Origin: Porphyromonadaceae bacterium UBA2720
GTDB lineage: Bacteria; Bacteroidota; Bacteroidia; Bacteroidales; Muribaculaceae
Direction of reading: 5' to 3'
Assembly: GCA_002353885.1 (NCBI GenBank)
Contig: DEKO01000146.1
Coordinates: 4,348 to 9,970, forward strand
DNA length: 5,623 nucleotides
Notes under the pieces: generated by a model
What the model was told of the DNA's origin: nothing
Databases searched by the model: none
What the model saw: the letters and a program-made list of their open reading frames with translations, nothing else
Shown: positions 1 through 5,579 of the stretch, in pieces
How the letters are laid out: every line of letters starts with the position of its first letter
Position numbering within the stretch: the first letter of the stretch is position 1
Position numbers and translations under genes: made by a program

Positions 1-748
1 CGCCTTGCACCTTGAGCCACAGGCGGCAGTAGTGGCTGCGCGGCGCGGTCCACACTCCCGCGCGGCCGAATAGGTCGTAGCAGAACACTTCGCGCACATA
101 CGCTGCATCGTCCTTGAACCACTTGAGGTGAAGCTTACGCACGCCCTGGATGGTGTGCTCCTCGTCCTTGTTGTACTTGCGCAGGTTGATGCCCAGATGG
201 AAGTGGTGCCAGTCGGTCTGGCCGGCCTGATGCATCTGCCCAGGGTTGCCCTCGGGACGGCGCCGCGAGGTGTTGCCCTTGATGCGCAGTCCGGCGTCGG
301 CAATGCTGGTCGTGTCGCCCCGTTGGACAAAGTCAAACCGGTCAGCCATGATATACTCGCTGGTGCGCGAATCAGCGTCGTAGAGTTGCAGCAGTCGGTT
401 CCACTCCTCCAGGCTCACCGTGATGTGGATCTCGGGAAGCGTGGTCGTGTCCCACACATAGTCGTAGCCCGTTGGCTCGGGTTGGGGTTCGGGCACTACC
501 TTGCCCAGCATGATGTCGATGACCAGGTTCACGTCGCTGATGTCCACCATCCCGTCGCCATTAATGTCGCATGCCGATGGTGACAGGCTTCCAGTGCCTT
601 TACCGAGCATCGCATTGATCACCGCATTGACATCGGCTACATCCACCATGCCATTGCCGTCAACATCGCCACGCAGTGCTGCCCAACTGGCCACTGCCAT
701 CATCATCATTGTCGTTGCAAGTAAGATTCTTTTCATCATCTGTCTCAT
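1..748 (-). CDS. Secreted dockerin-repeat CotH kinase family protein, N-terminal part (runs off the left edge)
   Basis: The reading frame is open from an ATG at 748 to the window edge, giving 249 codons with the C-terminus missing. Residues 1-23 form a signal peptide: a basic start (RQMMKR), a hydrophobic run with four Met in a row, and a likely signal peptidase I site after S-W-A. Two dockerin-like calcium-loop repeats follow at about 28-50 and 61-83, then a Pro/Glu-rich linker (84-93). From about 104 the protein resembles the CotH family: LPEIHITVSLEEWNRLL, then GLRIKGNTS (153-161), KLHLKWFKDD (205-214) and a YDLFGRAGV stretch (224-232). Known CotH proteins are atypical secreted or spore-coat protein kinases; their catalytic Asp residues would lie beyond the edge, so activity cannot be judged. 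Met4 or Met5 (739, 736) are alternative starts. The gene has its own promoter and is separated from the upstream operon by a hairpin. The family call rests on motif recall. Confidence 0.8.
   Translation of the reverse strand, partial: MRQMMKRILLATTMMMMAVASWAALRGDVDGNGMVDVADVNAVINAMLGKGTGSLSPSACDINGDGMVDISDVNLVIDIMLGKVVPEPQPEPTGYDYVWDTTTLPEIHITVSLEEWNRLLQLYDADSRTSEYIMADRFDFVQRGDTTSIADAGLRIKGNTSRRRPEGNPGQMHQAGQTDWHHFHLGINLRKYNKDEEHTIQGVRKLHLKWFKDDAAYVREVFCYDLFGRAGVWTAPRSHYCRLWLKVQG
500..667 (-). other. Pair of dockerin-type repeats encoded in the CotH-like gene
   Basis: Two 23-residue units each begin with an EF-hand-like calcium loop (DVDGNGMVD and DINGDGMVD), continue with a D-V-N helix and end in MLGK. 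The loops carry Asp/Asn at the positions expected to bind calcium. At DNA level the two copies differ at many codon positions, so the duplication is old or under protein-level selection. The pair sits directly after the signal peptide, whereas dockerin repeats are often placed near the C-terminus of secreted proteins. No cohesin partner is visible in the window. Confidence 0.8.
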
Positions 749-757
749 TTAGTCGCC

Positions 758-791
758 GCAAAAGTACAATTTTTTTCTGATATCATGCAAA
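758..791 (-). promoter_or_regulatory. Bacteroidota-type promoter for the CotH-like gene
   Basis: Read on the minus strand, TTTG at 788-791 and TACTTTTGC at 758-766 match the -33 TTTG and -7 TAnnTTTG elements of Bacteroidota housekeeping promoters, with 21 bases between them. The -7 box ends only 9 bases before the ATG at 748. Transcription would therefore begin within a few bases of that ATG, leaving almost no leader unless translation starts at 739 or 736. The match is by motif only. Confidence 0.65.
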
Positions 792-927
792 CAACAGGTA
801 TTTGAAAACTCGTTTGTTGACGAACCGACGATTTTGGTAGTTCGGTGTTGCACTGTCGGTCTACAAGCGGCTGGTGGAGAGTGCGATAAACGTTAGGAAT
901 AGGACAGACCAGGCTGAGGACTAAATT

Positions 928-963
928 AAATGCGGAATACGCCAATCGGTGTATTCCGCATTT
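928..963 (-). terminator. Hairpin terminator after the MltD-like gene
   Basis: A perfect 13-bp inverted repeat pairs 928-940 with 951-963. Three more inner pairs (one G-U) extend the stem to 16 bp around a 4-base loop at 944-947. It begins 23 bases after the stop codon of the MltD-like gene. On the minus strand the stem is followed by a broken T-run (TTTAATTTAG); on the plus strand the 3' arm runs into TTTTT. It probably ends transcription of the parA-to-mltD operon and separates it from the CotH-like gene. No plus-strand gene in the window would need it. Confidence 0.75.
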
Positions 964-986
964 TTGTAGTTTGTTCCTGGTGGGCG

Positions 987-2792
987 TTATTTTCTGCCTT
1001 TCTTGCCCTTGGACTTGGTGTTGGCCTTGCTGTCCTTGGCTGCGGCTTTGCCTTTGCTGGCAGCTTGCTTCTTGCTGCTGGCCTTGCCGCCCTTGCCGGG
1101 AATCTTGAGGTTGTCACCGGCCTTGATCTTGTCGCCGGTGATGCCGTTGGCCTTGCGCAGGGCGCTGACGGTGGTGCCGGTCTTCTCGGCAATCTCGCTC
1201 AGCGACTCACCCTTCTTGATGTTATACTCGGCGGGAGCTGCAGATTTGGCAGGTTTGTCGACCTTGGCATGACGGCCGCGCTTGGCGCTGTCGCCGCGCT
1301 TGCTGCTGCTGCGCGACTGCTTGTAAGTCTCTTCTTGGCTGTGGCCCTTCTTGCTGCGCTTGTCGGCATAGCGCTCGTTGCGCTTCTGCCATTGGCGCGA
1401 CTCTTGGCGTTGCTCTTGTCGTGGCTTCTCGACCTTGGGAGCGGGCTTGGGGGTGTCGACGTGCACCTTCTGCGGGCCCTGACGGCGTGACTCGGCTGCC
1501 GCTTTCTCAATCTGCTTGACCTCGTTGATTTGTTGGTTCTCGCTATCGTCGGGCTGTGCCTGGCTGACGTGCTCGGGCTCACCCTCGCTGGCGGTCAGTG
1601 CCGTGGCGGCTGCCTGTGCATTGGCTTTGCTCCGCTGGCTGTGGCGGCTCTCGGGGCTATAGGCGATGTCGTCATCGTCATCGTTGTCGTAGGACGAGGA
1701 TTGCGACTGGCCAGGCTCGACGACCTCGCGGTGGTTGTAGGCGCTGGAGTGGTAGGCCAGGATGCTGTCCTCGCTCATGATGTAGCTGTAGACTTGCTGC
1801 GAGGGCAAGCACAGGGTGTAGGGGTGGGTGTTGCCGGGAATGACGTCCTGGCGGTATTGCGGGTTGAGGATGCGAATCTCCTCGATGGGCATGTTCAGCA
1901 CGTGGGCAATCTGGCCGAAGTGCACACGGTTGTTAATGGTGACGGTGTCGGTGATGAGGGGTTTGCGGGCCAGACCCGGGCTGATGTTGTGGCGCTTGAA
2001 GTAGGTCATCACATAGTTGGCTGCGATGAAGGCGGGCACATAGCCGCGTGTCTCGCGCGGGAGGTAGTCATAGATCTCCCAGAAGTCTTTGTTCTCGCCG
2101 CCGGCGCGCTTGAGGGCCTTGTTGACGTTGCCGGGGCCGCAGTTATAGGCTGCGATGGCCAGGGACCAGTCGTTGTAGATGCTGTACAGGTCTTTGAGGA
2201 AGGCGGCAGCCTTCTCCGAAGAGCGGTAGGGGTCGCGACGCTCGTCGACCAGCGAGTTGACCTCGAGGCCCAAGCCCTTGCCGGTGCCCACCATGAATTG
2301 CCACAGGCCTGCGGCACCAGCGCGCGAGACGGCGTTGGGGTTGAGGGCGCTCTCAATCACAGGCAGATATTTGAGCTCGAGTGGTAGGCCTTCTTTCTCC
2401 AGTGCTTGCTCAAAGATGGGCATGTAGTAGAGGCTCATGCCCAGCATCTCCTCGACCAGTGTGCGATTGCGCTTGACATAGCGGTCGATGTAGCTGCGCA
2501 CGACTTGGTTGTAAGGCATCTCGATGACAGTTGGCATCGCTGCCAGGCGCTTGATGTACTCTTCGTCACTCACCTCGCCCACAGCCTTGTTCTCAACGTC
2601 GGAGTCGAGAATGGTGTAGTTCTGCAGATACCAGTTTTGCATCATCTCGTGAGTGTCGGTCTCGAAGCTCTCGGGGAAGACGATGTCGTTGTCGGTAATC
2701 GACTGCTTGAGCGTGAGGATGTTGTTGCGTGGGCCGGCCCAGGTCGCCATCACAACCAGTGCCGCGCTGAGTAGTGTCAGATAGTGTCTCAT
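987..2792 (-). CDS. mltD: MltD-like secreted lytic transglycosylase with LysM domain and lysine-rich tail
   Basis: This 601-residue protein should cleave peptidoglycan glycan strands in the periplasm. Residues 1-19 look like a signal peptide cut after T-W-A, with no lipobox, so it is probably not a lipoprotein. The SLT catalytic domain spans about 115-270: the catalytic Glu is E147 in LPVIESALNP, followed by AGLWQFM (161-167), AYNCGPGNV (215-223) and LPRETRGYVP (244-253). A degenerate LysM-like segment lies at about 280-332 and a clear LysM at 522-566, for binding the glycan. Between them is a roughly 190-residue low-complexity linker, acidic first (five Asp in a row at 371-375) and strongly basic later. 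The last 36 residues contain 13 Lys and one Arg. It is the last gene before the hairpin at 928-963, and lies 96 bp after the DUF5683 gene. The start fits the signal peptide and has an A-rich, SD-free upstream region. The enzyme class is secure; the symbol follows the E. coli MltD SLT-LysM architecture. Confidence 0.9.
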   Translation of the reverse strand: MRHYLTLLSAALVVMATWAGPRNNILTLKQSITDNDIVFPESFETDTHEMMQNWYLQNYTILDSDVENKAVGEVSDEEYIKRLAAMPTVIEMPYNQVVRSYIDRYVKRNRTLVEEMLGMSLYYMPIFEQALEKEGLPLELKYLPVIESALNPNAVSRAGAAGLWQFMVGTGKGLGLEVNSLVDERRDPYRSSEKAAAFLKDLYSIYNDWSLAIAAYNCGPGNVNKALKRAGGENKDFWEIYDYLPRETRGYVPAFIAANYVMTYFKRHNISPGLARKPLITDTVTINNRVHFGQIAHVLNMPIEEIRILNPQYRQDVIPGNTHPYTLCLPSQQVYSYIMSEDSILAYHSSAYNHREVVEPGQSQSSSYDNDDDDDIAYSPESRHSQRSKANAQAAATALTASEGEPEHVSQAQPDDSENQQINEVKQIEKAAAESRRQGPQKVHVDTPKPAPKVEKPRQEQRQESRQWQKRNERYADKRSKKGHSQEETYKQSRSSSKRGDSAKRGRHAKVDKPAKSAAPAEYNIKKGESLSEIAEKTGTTVSALRKANGITGDKIKAGDNLKIPGKGGKASSKKQAASKGKAAAKDSKANTKSKGKKGRK

Positions 2793-2805
2793 ATTTCTTT
2801 ATTCT

Positions 2806-2902
2806 AGTTTCGAGTTAAGAGTTTCGGGTTGCGAGTTTCGACTGTTCGATCATTCGATTACTCGAACATTCGAACTAACGTCTAACGTCTAAAAACTAAA
2901 CG
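2806..2902. repeat. Composite short tandem repeat with 14-, 8- and 7-bp periods
   Basis: On the plus strand three consecutive blocks abut. A 14-bp unit starting AGTTTCG begins at 2806, 2820 and 2834. An 8-bp unit built on TTCGA begins at 2837, 2845, 2853, 2861 and 2869, placing TCGA every 8 bases from 2838 to 2870. A 7-bp unit starting CTAA begins at 2875, 2882, 2889 and 2896. The tract fills nearly all of the gap between the DUF5683 and MltD-like genes, and its 7-bp block reaches into the end of the DUF5683 gene, whose TAG stop is the unit beginning at 2889. No promoter is evident inside it. Its function is unknown. Confidence 0.85.
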
Positions 2903-3686
2903 CGCATTGCAGACCCACAGAGGCTCGCAGGGGCGAGGAGGTGGGTTGGGGGGTCGTCATCACTGCGGGCTTGACCTGCATCGACAGGTCGGGCGAGATG
3001 TCAAAGTGAGCAAGCGACGCGTCAACATAGGCATCGACAATGTTAATCAGATAGACAGCCACCATGCCGATGATGCAGATGTCGCGGTAGCGACGGTAGT
3101 AGTTGCGCTTGTTGCGCAACGACTTCTGCAGCCAGGACATGTCCAGGTCACTCTCCTTAACCGTGGGCGGGTAGAAGTCCATATAGCTGCGCGTGTCAGG
3201 GTCGTTGTCCATCGCGTCGCGATAGGCGCGGCTGTAGTCGCTGAGCATGCGGTTGTTCCAAGCTGTGCCATAGCTCAAGCCCACAAATGCGCCCACGACG
3301 ATGGGCAGCTTCCAGTAGCGGCGGTTGTAGGCTTGCCCTAGACCAGGGCAGAGGGCCGATAACCACAGGGCACGCTGCGGGTCGGGGTTAAACACGCGTA
3401 CCCGGCCCAGCGAGGTGAAGGCAGTGGTGTCGGGCAACAGCTCGATGCCTTCGACACCACGCAGCGAGTCGGCGCTGGCAAAGTGCAGCGTGTCGCCGGC
3501 AAGATCGACCACCGTGACTCGGCGAATTGTGCTGTCGTCAGGGATGACAACCGGTGTGCGCACACGATGACGGCGCACCACCTGAGTGGTGTCGGTGCTG
3601 GCATGCATGGCCAGCTGACACACGGCCAACAGGCACACCAGCATCAGCCTGTGCCAGCTGTGGCGGTATGTGACAGACGACCTCAC
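2889..3686 (-). CDS. DUF5683 domain envelope protein
   Basis: This 265-residue protein has no known biochemical function. The N-terminus (about 14-29) is hydrophobic after a basic start and acts as a signal peptide or anchor; the A-M-H-A at 26-29 is a poor cleavage site. Residues 30-98 are a variable region. The DUF5683 domain runs from about 100, with the family pattern PDPQRALWLSALCPGLGQAYNR (in two pieces at 101-111 and 112-122), YWKLPIVVGAF, a hydrophobic segment at about 128-143, and a second at 203-221 ending in NIVDAYVDA. The end, SVGLQCAFSF, alternates polar and hydrophobic residues and finishes in Phe, like the last strand of outer-membrane proteins, though this is only suggestive. 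The start is GTG at 3686, overlapping the parB stop by 4 bases (GTGA), which favours translational coupling. Met15 (3644) is an alternative. The placement beside parAB is typical of Bacteroidota as I recall it. Confidence 0.85.
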   Translation of the reverse strand: MRSSVTYRHSWHRLMLVCLLAVCQLAMHASTDTTQVVRRHRVRTPVVIPDDSTIRRVTVVDLAGDTLHFASADSLRGVEGIELLPDTTAFTSLGRVRVFNPDPQRALWLSALCPGLGQAYNRRYWKLPIVVGAFVGLSYGTAWNNRMLSDYSRAYRDAMDNDPDTRSYMDFYPPTVKESDLDMSWLQKSLRNKRNYYRRYRDICIIGMVAVYLINIVDAYVDASLAHFDISPDLSMQVKPAVMTTPQPTSSPLRASVGLQCAFSF

Positions 3687-4564
3687 TTGCTCTTGAGTTG
3701 GTCAAACAGGGTGATGATTCGCTCCAGCTGCTCGGTGTTGCTGAAGGCAAAGGCTATCTTGCCCTTGCCTAGGGCATTGCAGCTGACCTTGACGGGCACA
3801 CCGAAGGCACCGGTCAAGTGCTTCTGCAAGATGGCATAGTCGCGGGCAGGCTTGCGCTTGGCGGGTACTTCGGGCATGTCCTCGCCCAATGCGTCGGCCT
3901 GCTGATATTGCTTGGCGCGCTGCTCGACTTGACGCACCGACAGCCCTTTCTTCAATGTCTCGTTATAGAGCTTGAGCTGCAGCGAAGGCTTGTCAATCGA
4001 CAGCAGTGCGCGAGCGTGGCCCATGTTGACCGCCTTGTCGCGCAGGCCCAGCTGTACCTCAGCGGGCAGCTTGAGCAGACGCAGAAAGTTGGCGATGGTG
4101 GCGCGGTTCTTGCCGATGCGCTCACTCAGACGCTCCTGAGTCAGGTTGTATTGGTCAATGAGTTTGCGGAAGGTGAGGGCAATCTCGATGGCATTGAGGT
4201 CCTCACGCTGGATGTTCTCAATCAGAGCCATCTCGGTGACCTCGCTGTCACCGGCCGTGCGCACATAGGCGGGTACGCTCTCCAGCCCGGCCAGCTTGGC
4301 GGCGCGGTAGCGGCGCTCGCCCGAGATGATCTGGTACTGGTTCGGTCCAATGCTGCGCAAGGTCAGCGGTTGGATGATGCCAAGCTCGCGAATCGACGAG
4401 GCCAACTCCTCAAGGGCCGTCTCGTCGAACGAGTGACGCGGCTGGTCGGGGTTTGGACTAATCTGCGCGATGGCTATTTCGTTGATGGCCGATGAGCCGC
4501 CCGTCTGGATGTCGTCCATCGAGATGAGCGAGTCGAGTCCACGGCCCAGTGCATTGCGTTTCAT
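3683..4564 (-). CDS. parB: Chromosome partitioning protein ParB (Spo0J family)
   Basis: ParB binds parS sites near the replication origin, spreads as a CTP-dependent clamp, and works with ParA to separate origins. The 293-residue length is normal for the family. The N-terminal RNALGRGLDSLI (3-14) is the conserved segment that stimulates ParA ATPase. The CTP-binding ParB/Srx-type domain covers about 28-125, with GIIQPL (62-67), GERRYRAA (82-89) and ENIQREDL (116-123). A helix-turn-helix lies at about 141-167 and the parS-contact motif GHAR at 182-185. A charged linker (about 225-240) leads to the C-terminal dimerisation region. All key motifs are present, so the protein should be functional. 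It lies 119 bp after parA and overlaps the DUF5683 gene by 4 bp. The ATG at 4564 fits the family N-terminus; there is no Shine-Dalgarno sequence, as usual in this phylum. Confidence 0.97.
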   Translation of the reverse strand: MKRNALGRGLDSLISMDDIQTGGSSAINEIAIAQISPNPDQPRHSFDETALEELASSIRELGIIQPLTLRSIGPNQYQIISGERRYRAAKLAGLESVPAYVRTAGDSEVTEMALIENIQREDLNAIEIALTFRKLIDQYNLTQERLSERIGKNRATIANFLRLLKLPAEVQLGLRDKAVNMGHARALLSIDKPSLQLKLYNETLKKGLSVRQVEQRAKQYQQADALGEDMPEVPAKRKPARDYAILQKHLTGAFGVPVKVSCNALGKGKIAFAFSNTEQLERIITLFDQLKSK

Positions 4565-4576
4565 CTGTCTAAAAAA

Positions 4577-4602
4577 GTAGTTAAGTAGTTAAATGGAGTT
4601 AA
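4577..4602. repeat. GTAGTTAA short repeats before parB
   Basis: GTAGTTAA occurs twice head to tail (4577-4584, 4585-4592), followed by a variant GGAGTTAA at 4595-4602. The copies lie 13 to 38 bases upstream of the parB start. The sub-word GAGTTAAG also appears in the first 14-bp unit of the repeat tract at 2806-2819, hinting at a common repeat family. No promoter-like pair of boxes is recognisable here, so parB is probably transcribed from the parA promoter. Confidence 0.7.
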
Positions 4603-4638
4603 GGCGTCACGCTGTTGTGGCTGTTCACGTGGCACGCC
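4603..4638. other. Imperfect inverted repeat with a CACGTG core between parA and parB
   Basis: GGCGTCACG at 4603-4611 can pair with 4628-4638, giving a 9-bp stem with a 2-base bulge and a 16-base loop. CACGTG, the centre of the parS consensus, sits at 4626-4631. Compared with TGTTTCACGTGGAACA, the surrounding 16 bases (4621-4636) match at 11 positions, too few to call a parS site. The hairpin lacks a T-run, so it is not an obvious terminator; it may affect RNA stability or be chance. Confidence 0.35.
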
Positions 4639-4655
4639 GCATCGCTACCTGTTTG

Positions 4656-4690
4656 CTAAAAACTAACGTCTATAGTCTAACGTCTATCCC
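4656..4690. repeat. Five phased 7-bp CTAACGT-type units at the parA stop codon
   Basis: On the plus strand, units beginning CTAA or CTAT start at 4656, 4663, 4670, 4677 and 4684, each exactly 7 bases apart. Two are exactly CTAACGT. The unit at 4684 provides the TAG stop codon of parA on the minus strand. The same word and period occur at the end of the DUF5683 gene (2875-2902), in the same register with its stop codon. Confidence 0.8.
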
Positions 4691-5457
4691 TTGTGTCGTC
4701 CCCGGGTGATGAGTTCCTTGGCCAACTGCATGTGGCTGGTGGCTCCGCGGCTGCTGGCGTCGTAGAGGATGGCTGGCAGCCCGTGGCTGGGTGCCTCGCT
4801 AAGCTTGATGTTGCGAGGAATCACGGTGTTGAACACCATGTCGCCAAAGTGGCTCTTCAGCTCCTCATAGATCTGGTTGGCCAAGCGCAGACGCGCGTCA
4901 TACATCGTGAGCAGGAAGCCCTCAATGCGCAGGTCAGGGTTGAGCTTTGACTTGATGATGCGCACCGTGTTGAGCAACTTGCTGATGCCCTCAAGGGCAA
5001 AGTACTCGGCCTGCACAGGAATGATGACACTGTCGGCTGCAGTGAGCGCATTGACTGTGATTAGCCCCAGCGAAGGGCTACAGTCAATCAAGATATAGTC
5101 GTATGCCTCTTTGACATCGTCAATCGAGCGACGGAGCACATTCTCACGGTCGGCCTTGTTGATGAGCTCAAGCTCGGCACCCACCAGGTCGATGCGCGAC
5201 CCGACGATGTTCAGCTGGTCGACACAAGTGGCCACAGCGGCACTGTGCATGGGGTAGTCGTCGACCAGACACTCATAGATGGTCGAAGTCATCTGCTTGG
5301 ACTCAACGCCCAGGCCAGATGTCGCGTTGGCTTGCGGATCGGCATCAATCAGCAGCACACGCTTGCGGTTCATGGCTAGAGATGCGGCCAGATTGATGGC
5401 TGTGGTTGTCTTGCCCACGCCACCTTTCTGGTTGGCTATTGCTATTGTTTTTCCCAT
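4684..5457 (-). CDS. parA: Chromosome partitioning ATPase ParA (Soj family)
   Basis: ParA is a deviant-Walker ATPase that, when ATP-bound, dimerises, binds DNA non-specifically and pulls or positions ParB-parS complexes over the nucleoid. The 257-residue length is typical of small chromosomal Soj proteins lacking an N-terminal DNA-binding domain. Seen in the sequence are the deviant Walker A KGGVGKTT (11-18, signature Lys11 and Lys16), the A' motif DADPQAN (38-44), the Walker B ILIDCSPSLG (122-131), and the conserved RNIKLSEAPSHG (215-226). All are intact. The ATG at 5457 places the P-loop at the expected distance from the N-terminus. It is first in the operon, with its own promoter at 5487-5522 and ParB-like half-sites around it, which suggests feedback by ParB. 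The TAG stop falls inside a 7-bp repeat array. Confidence 0.97.
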   Translation of the reverse strand: MGKTIAIANQKGGVGKTTTAINLAASLAMNRKRVLLIDADPQANATSGLGVESKQMTSTIYECLVDDYPMHSAAVATCVDQLNIVGSRIDLVGAELELINKADRENVLRRSIDDVKEAYDYILIDCSPSLGLITVNALTAADSVIIPVQAEYFALEGISKLLNTVRIIKSKLNPDLRIEGFLLTMYDARLRLANQIYEELKSHFGDMVFNTVIPRNIKLSEAPSHGLPAILYDASSRGATSHMQLAKELITRGRHKG

Positions 5458-5486
5458 AAGAAAGTCACGAAAATTGTTTCACGGGT

Positions 5487-5522
5487 GCAAAGGAAATGCT
5501 TTTTCGTGGAACATTGGCCAAA
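5487..5522 (-). promoter_or_regulatory. Probable promoter of the parA operon
   Basis: On the minus strand TTCCTTTGC (5487-5495) matches the -7 element TAnnTTTG except for its second base, and TTTG at 5519-5522 can serve as the -33 element. The 23-base gap is slightly longer than the 21 seen for the promoter at 758-791. The implied leader before the ATG at 5457 is roughly 20-25 bases. A parS-like half-site (5506-5513) falls between the two boxes and another (5475-5482) falls near the expected transcription start. Confidence 0.5.
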
Positions 5523-5546
5523 AAATCCGTTAAATACATTGAAATG

Positions 5547-5579
5547 TTGATAAGTCACACAGATTGTTAATAACTTTTG
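5547..5579 (+). promoter_or_regulatory. Possible divergent promoter pointing out of the window
   Basis: TTG at 5547-5549 and AACTTTTG at 5572-5579 resemble a weak -33 / -7 pair on the plus strand, 22 bases apart. The -7 box differs from TAnnTTTG at one position. If real, it would drive a divergent gene beginning beyond 5623; no start codon with a convincing frame is visible in the remaining 44 bases. Low-complexity AT-rich sequence gives such matches easily. Confidence 0.25.

Noticed and set aside
128..583. A 151-codon plus-strand frame opposite the CotH-like gene
   Set aside because: The opposite strand encodes a signal peptide, dockerin loops and CotH motifs, which explains the open frame.
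745..945. A 66-codon minus-strand frame that ends in an ATGA overlap with the CotH-like start
   Set aside because: It contains the promoter of the CotH-like gene and overlaps the terminator hairpin, and its product shows no domain, signal or compositional bias of a real protein.
990..1094. Lysine-rich tail as a separate histone-like gene
   Set aside because: It is in frame with and continuous with the LysM domain, with no separate start signals.
1905..1920. A CACGTG that could be a parS core
   Set aside because: It lies inside conserved MltD-like coding sequence (AHVLNMP) and the flanking bases do not match parS halves.
1530..2387. A 285-codon plus-strand frame opposite the MltD-like gene
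   Set aside because: It is the antisense of a gene with clear catalytic motifs; its Val/Ala/Gly/Leu-rich translation is typical of a GC-rich shadow frame.
2806..2902. A CRISPR array
   Set aside because: The units are only 7-14 bp, abut without unique spacers, and no cas gene is present.
3818..4495. A 225-codon plus-strand frame opposite parB
   Set aside because: It mirrors conserved ParB codons and has no recognisable domain or start region.
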